A stretch of DNA of 64,000 nt from Planobispora longispora (GTDB taxonomy: Bacteria > Actinomycetota > Actinomycetes > Streptosporangiales > Streptosporangiaceae): contig NZ_BOOH01000048.1 of NCBI RefSeq assembly GCF_016863135.1, forward strand, positions 113,014 through 177,013. Direction: 5' to 3'. A model generated the notes under the pieces. It did not search any database. It was not told where the DNA came from and saw nothing but the letters and a program-made list of their open reading frames with translations. This document shows positions 62,505-64,000 of this stretch, one piece after another (position 1 is the stretch's first letter; every line of letters begins with the position of its first letter). A program made the position numbers and the translations under genes.

Positions 62505-63827
62505 TCATCTCGCCTCGTCCACATTGAGCAGCAGGCGCGCGTCGCCCGCGGTGACCACCGACCCGGTGATCAGCACTCCGGCGCCGCCGAACTCCCCGGC
62601 CTCGTCGGCCAGCGCGATGCCGAGGTCGATGGCGTCGTCGAGCCGCTCGGTCCGGTGCACCCGCTCGGGATCGAAGATGTCCTCCGCGAGCGCGCCCAGC
62701 TCGGAGACGTCCATGGACCTGGGCGAGGAGTTCCGGGTCACCACGATCTCGTCGAACATGGGCTCCATCAGCTCCAGGATGCCCCGCACGTCCTTGTCGC
62801 CGAACACCGCCACCACTCCGATGAGCTTGGCGAAGCCGAAGGACTCGTGCACGGCCTCCAGCGTGGCCTGGACCCCTCCGGGGTTGTGCCCGGCGTCCAG
62901 CAGGACCGTGGGGCTCCTGCGGACCACCTCCAGCCTTCCCGGCGAGCGGACCTGGAGGAACGCCTGCCGCACCAGCTCGGGGTCGAGCGGGTCGTCCCCG
63001 GCCGTCAGCGCCTCGACCGCCGCCAGCGCGCAGGCGGCGTTACCCGCCTGGTGCGCGCCGTACAGCGGCAGGAGGATCTCCTCGTACTCTCCCTTGAGGC
63101 TCTTCAGGTGGAGCAGCTGCCCCCCGACCGCCAGCTCCCGGGCGAGCACGCCGAACTCCATGCCCTCCCGGGCCACGGTGGCCCCCACCTCCACGGCCCT
63201 GCGCATCAGCACCTCGGCCGCCGGAAGCTCCTGCTGGGCCAGCACGGTGGTCGCCCCGGGCTTGATGATCCCGGCCTTCTCCCCCGCGATGGTCGCGACG
63301 TCGGGGCCGAGGTAGTCGGTGTGGTCGAGGGAGACGGGCGTGATGACCGCCACGGCGCCGTCGGCGACGTTGGTGGCGTCGAAGGAGCCGCCCATCCCCG
63401 TCTCGATGACCGCCACGTCGACGGGCGCGTCGGCGAAGGCGGCGTAGGCCATCGCGGTGAGCGTCTCGAAGAAGGAGAGCCGCCTGCCCTGAGCGTCGAC
63501 CATCTGAAGGTAGGGGAGGAGATCCTCGTAGACCTCGGTGAAACGCTCCTCGCTCAGCGGGGCCCCGTCGACGCAGATGCGCTCGCGCATGGAGACGAGG
63601 TGCGGGCTGGTGAACCGCCCCACGCGGAGGTTGCGCTCACGCAGAATGGCCTCGATCATCCGCGTCGTGCTCGACTTGCCGTTCGTGCCGGCGACATGGA
63701 TCACGGGATAGTTGCGCTGCGGGGACCCGAGCAGGTCCATGAGAGCGGCGATCCTGTCGAGGGTCGGATCGAAGTTCCATTCGACGCCGCGTTCCATGAT
63801 TGCCAGTTCAACCGCTCGATAGTCCAC
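62505..63827 (-). CDS. folC: Bifunctional folylpolyglutamate synthase/dihydrofolate synthase
   Basis: The product has 440 residues from GTG 63827, whose GGAGG is unusually close; ATG 63797 is an alternative. It adds glutamate to dihydropteroate and to folates, with ATP. The P-loop is VAGTNGKSST, the Mg/substrate loop SPHLVSMRERI and the Mur-ligase middle part VITPVSLDHTDYLG. A C-terminal Rossmann-like domain begins near PTVLLDAGHNPGG. In this clade folC usually follows valS. It is the first visible gene of the folC-DUF4233 cluster. Confidence 0.96.
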   Translation of the reverse strand: MDYRAVELAIMERGVEWNFDPTLDRIAALMDLLGSPQRNYPVIHVAGTNGKSSTTRMIEAILRERNLRVGRFTSPHLVSMRERICVDGAPLSEERFTEVYEDLLPYLQMVDAQGRRLSFFETLTAMAYAAFADAPVDVAVIETGMGGSFDATNVADGAVAVITPVSLDHTDYLGPDVATIAGEKAGIIKPGATTVLAQQELPAAEVLMRRAVEVGATVAREGMEFGVLARELAVGGQLLHLKSLKGEYEEILLPLYGAHQAGNAACALAAVEALTAGDDPLDPELVRQAFLQVRSPGRLEVVRRSPTVLLDAGHNPGGVQATLEAVHESFGFAKLIGVVAVFGDKDVRGILELMEPMFDEIVVTRNSSPRSMDVSELGALAEDIFDPERVHRTERLDDAIDLGIALADEAGEFGGAGVLITGSVVTAGDARLLLNVDEAR

Positions 63828-63882
63828 GCCTCCAGCCTACTGACCTCGGCGACGGGTTCCCGACAGGCCCGGAGAACGCCGA

Positions 63883-63907
63883 AGGGCCGCCCCGCCGGGA
63901 CGGCCCT
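63883..63907 (-). terminator. Probable terminator of the gene upstream of folC
   Basis: AGGGCCG (63883-63889) pairs with CGGCCCT (63901-63907) with an inner CCC/GGG. It lies 56 bases before the folC start on the minus strand, so it should end the preceding minus-strand gene beyond the window. The bases to the window end show no gene. Confidence 0.5.
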
Positions 63908-64000
63908 GTCCGAGCCCGGCGCCGCGCCCGCCGGGCATTCCTCTCCGGGATGCCTCGAAAAAGCCTCCAGAAAAGGCTCCGGAGAAACACACCGAGAAAA

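Overview
The window is high-GC actinobacterial chromosome. Coding codons end mostly in G or C, start codons are often GTG, and the families present include a mycothiol-dependent enzyme, AfsR-type regulators, a Ser/Thr kinase of PASTA-less type and the actinobacterial order folC-DUF4233-ndk-mreBCD-pbp2-rodA. A filamentous genus, for example of the Streptosporangiaceae, would fit, but no rRNA or other marker here fixes the genus.

From 1 to about 25 kb is accessory and regulatory. It holds a truncated acyl-CoA synthetase-type gene, a PaaX regulator remnant, a DrrAB drug-efflux pair facing an AfsR-like regulator, and an unusual free-standing RNA polymerase alpha-CTD protein with one WD40 blade. 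Next come a frameshifted leucine-rich-repeat fragment, an ECF sigma/membrane-protein pair, a decayed IS30 transposase and a tRNA-Ala(GGC). An ECF41 (SigJ-type) sigma follows with an FAD oxidoreductase, and both have the same promoter motif. Then lie an AlaX-type editing protein, a CynX/NimT-type MFS pump, small membrane proteins, a two-component system, a second AfsR-like regulator, a SigG-type sigma, a maleylpyruvate isomerase-family enzyme and a second tRNA-Ala(GGC). Each tRNA is followed by a copy of the same terminator hairpin; a third copy lies at 6.6 kb.

From 25 to 44.7 kb is a conserved housekeeping order read on the minus strand (rplU-rpmA-obgE-proB-proA ... nadD ... rsfS-phosphatase), interrupted twice. 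Between nadD and rsfS sit two DHA2-type MFS exporters, a third AfsR-like regulator, an SRPBCC protein and a flavodoxin-like reductase. Between proA and nadD sit SRPBCC, kinase, secreted peptidase-like and M48 protease genes.

From 44.9 to 64 kb, also on the minus strand, are ribonuclease E/G, the DUF2344/radical-SAM pair, an APH-type phosphotransferase coupled to an HTH-TPR regulator, the rod-shape/elongation operon mreBCD-pbp2-rodA, ndk, an MFS protein, DUF4233 and folC.

A recurring theme is in-frame minisatellites. Repeats of 15, 18, 21, 27 and 39 bp lie inside or at the ends of several genes, including two of the three AfsR-like regulators. The most unusual candidates are the alpha-CTD/WD40 protein, the paired ECF41 promoters, and the peptidase-like secreted protein without a zinc-binding motif.
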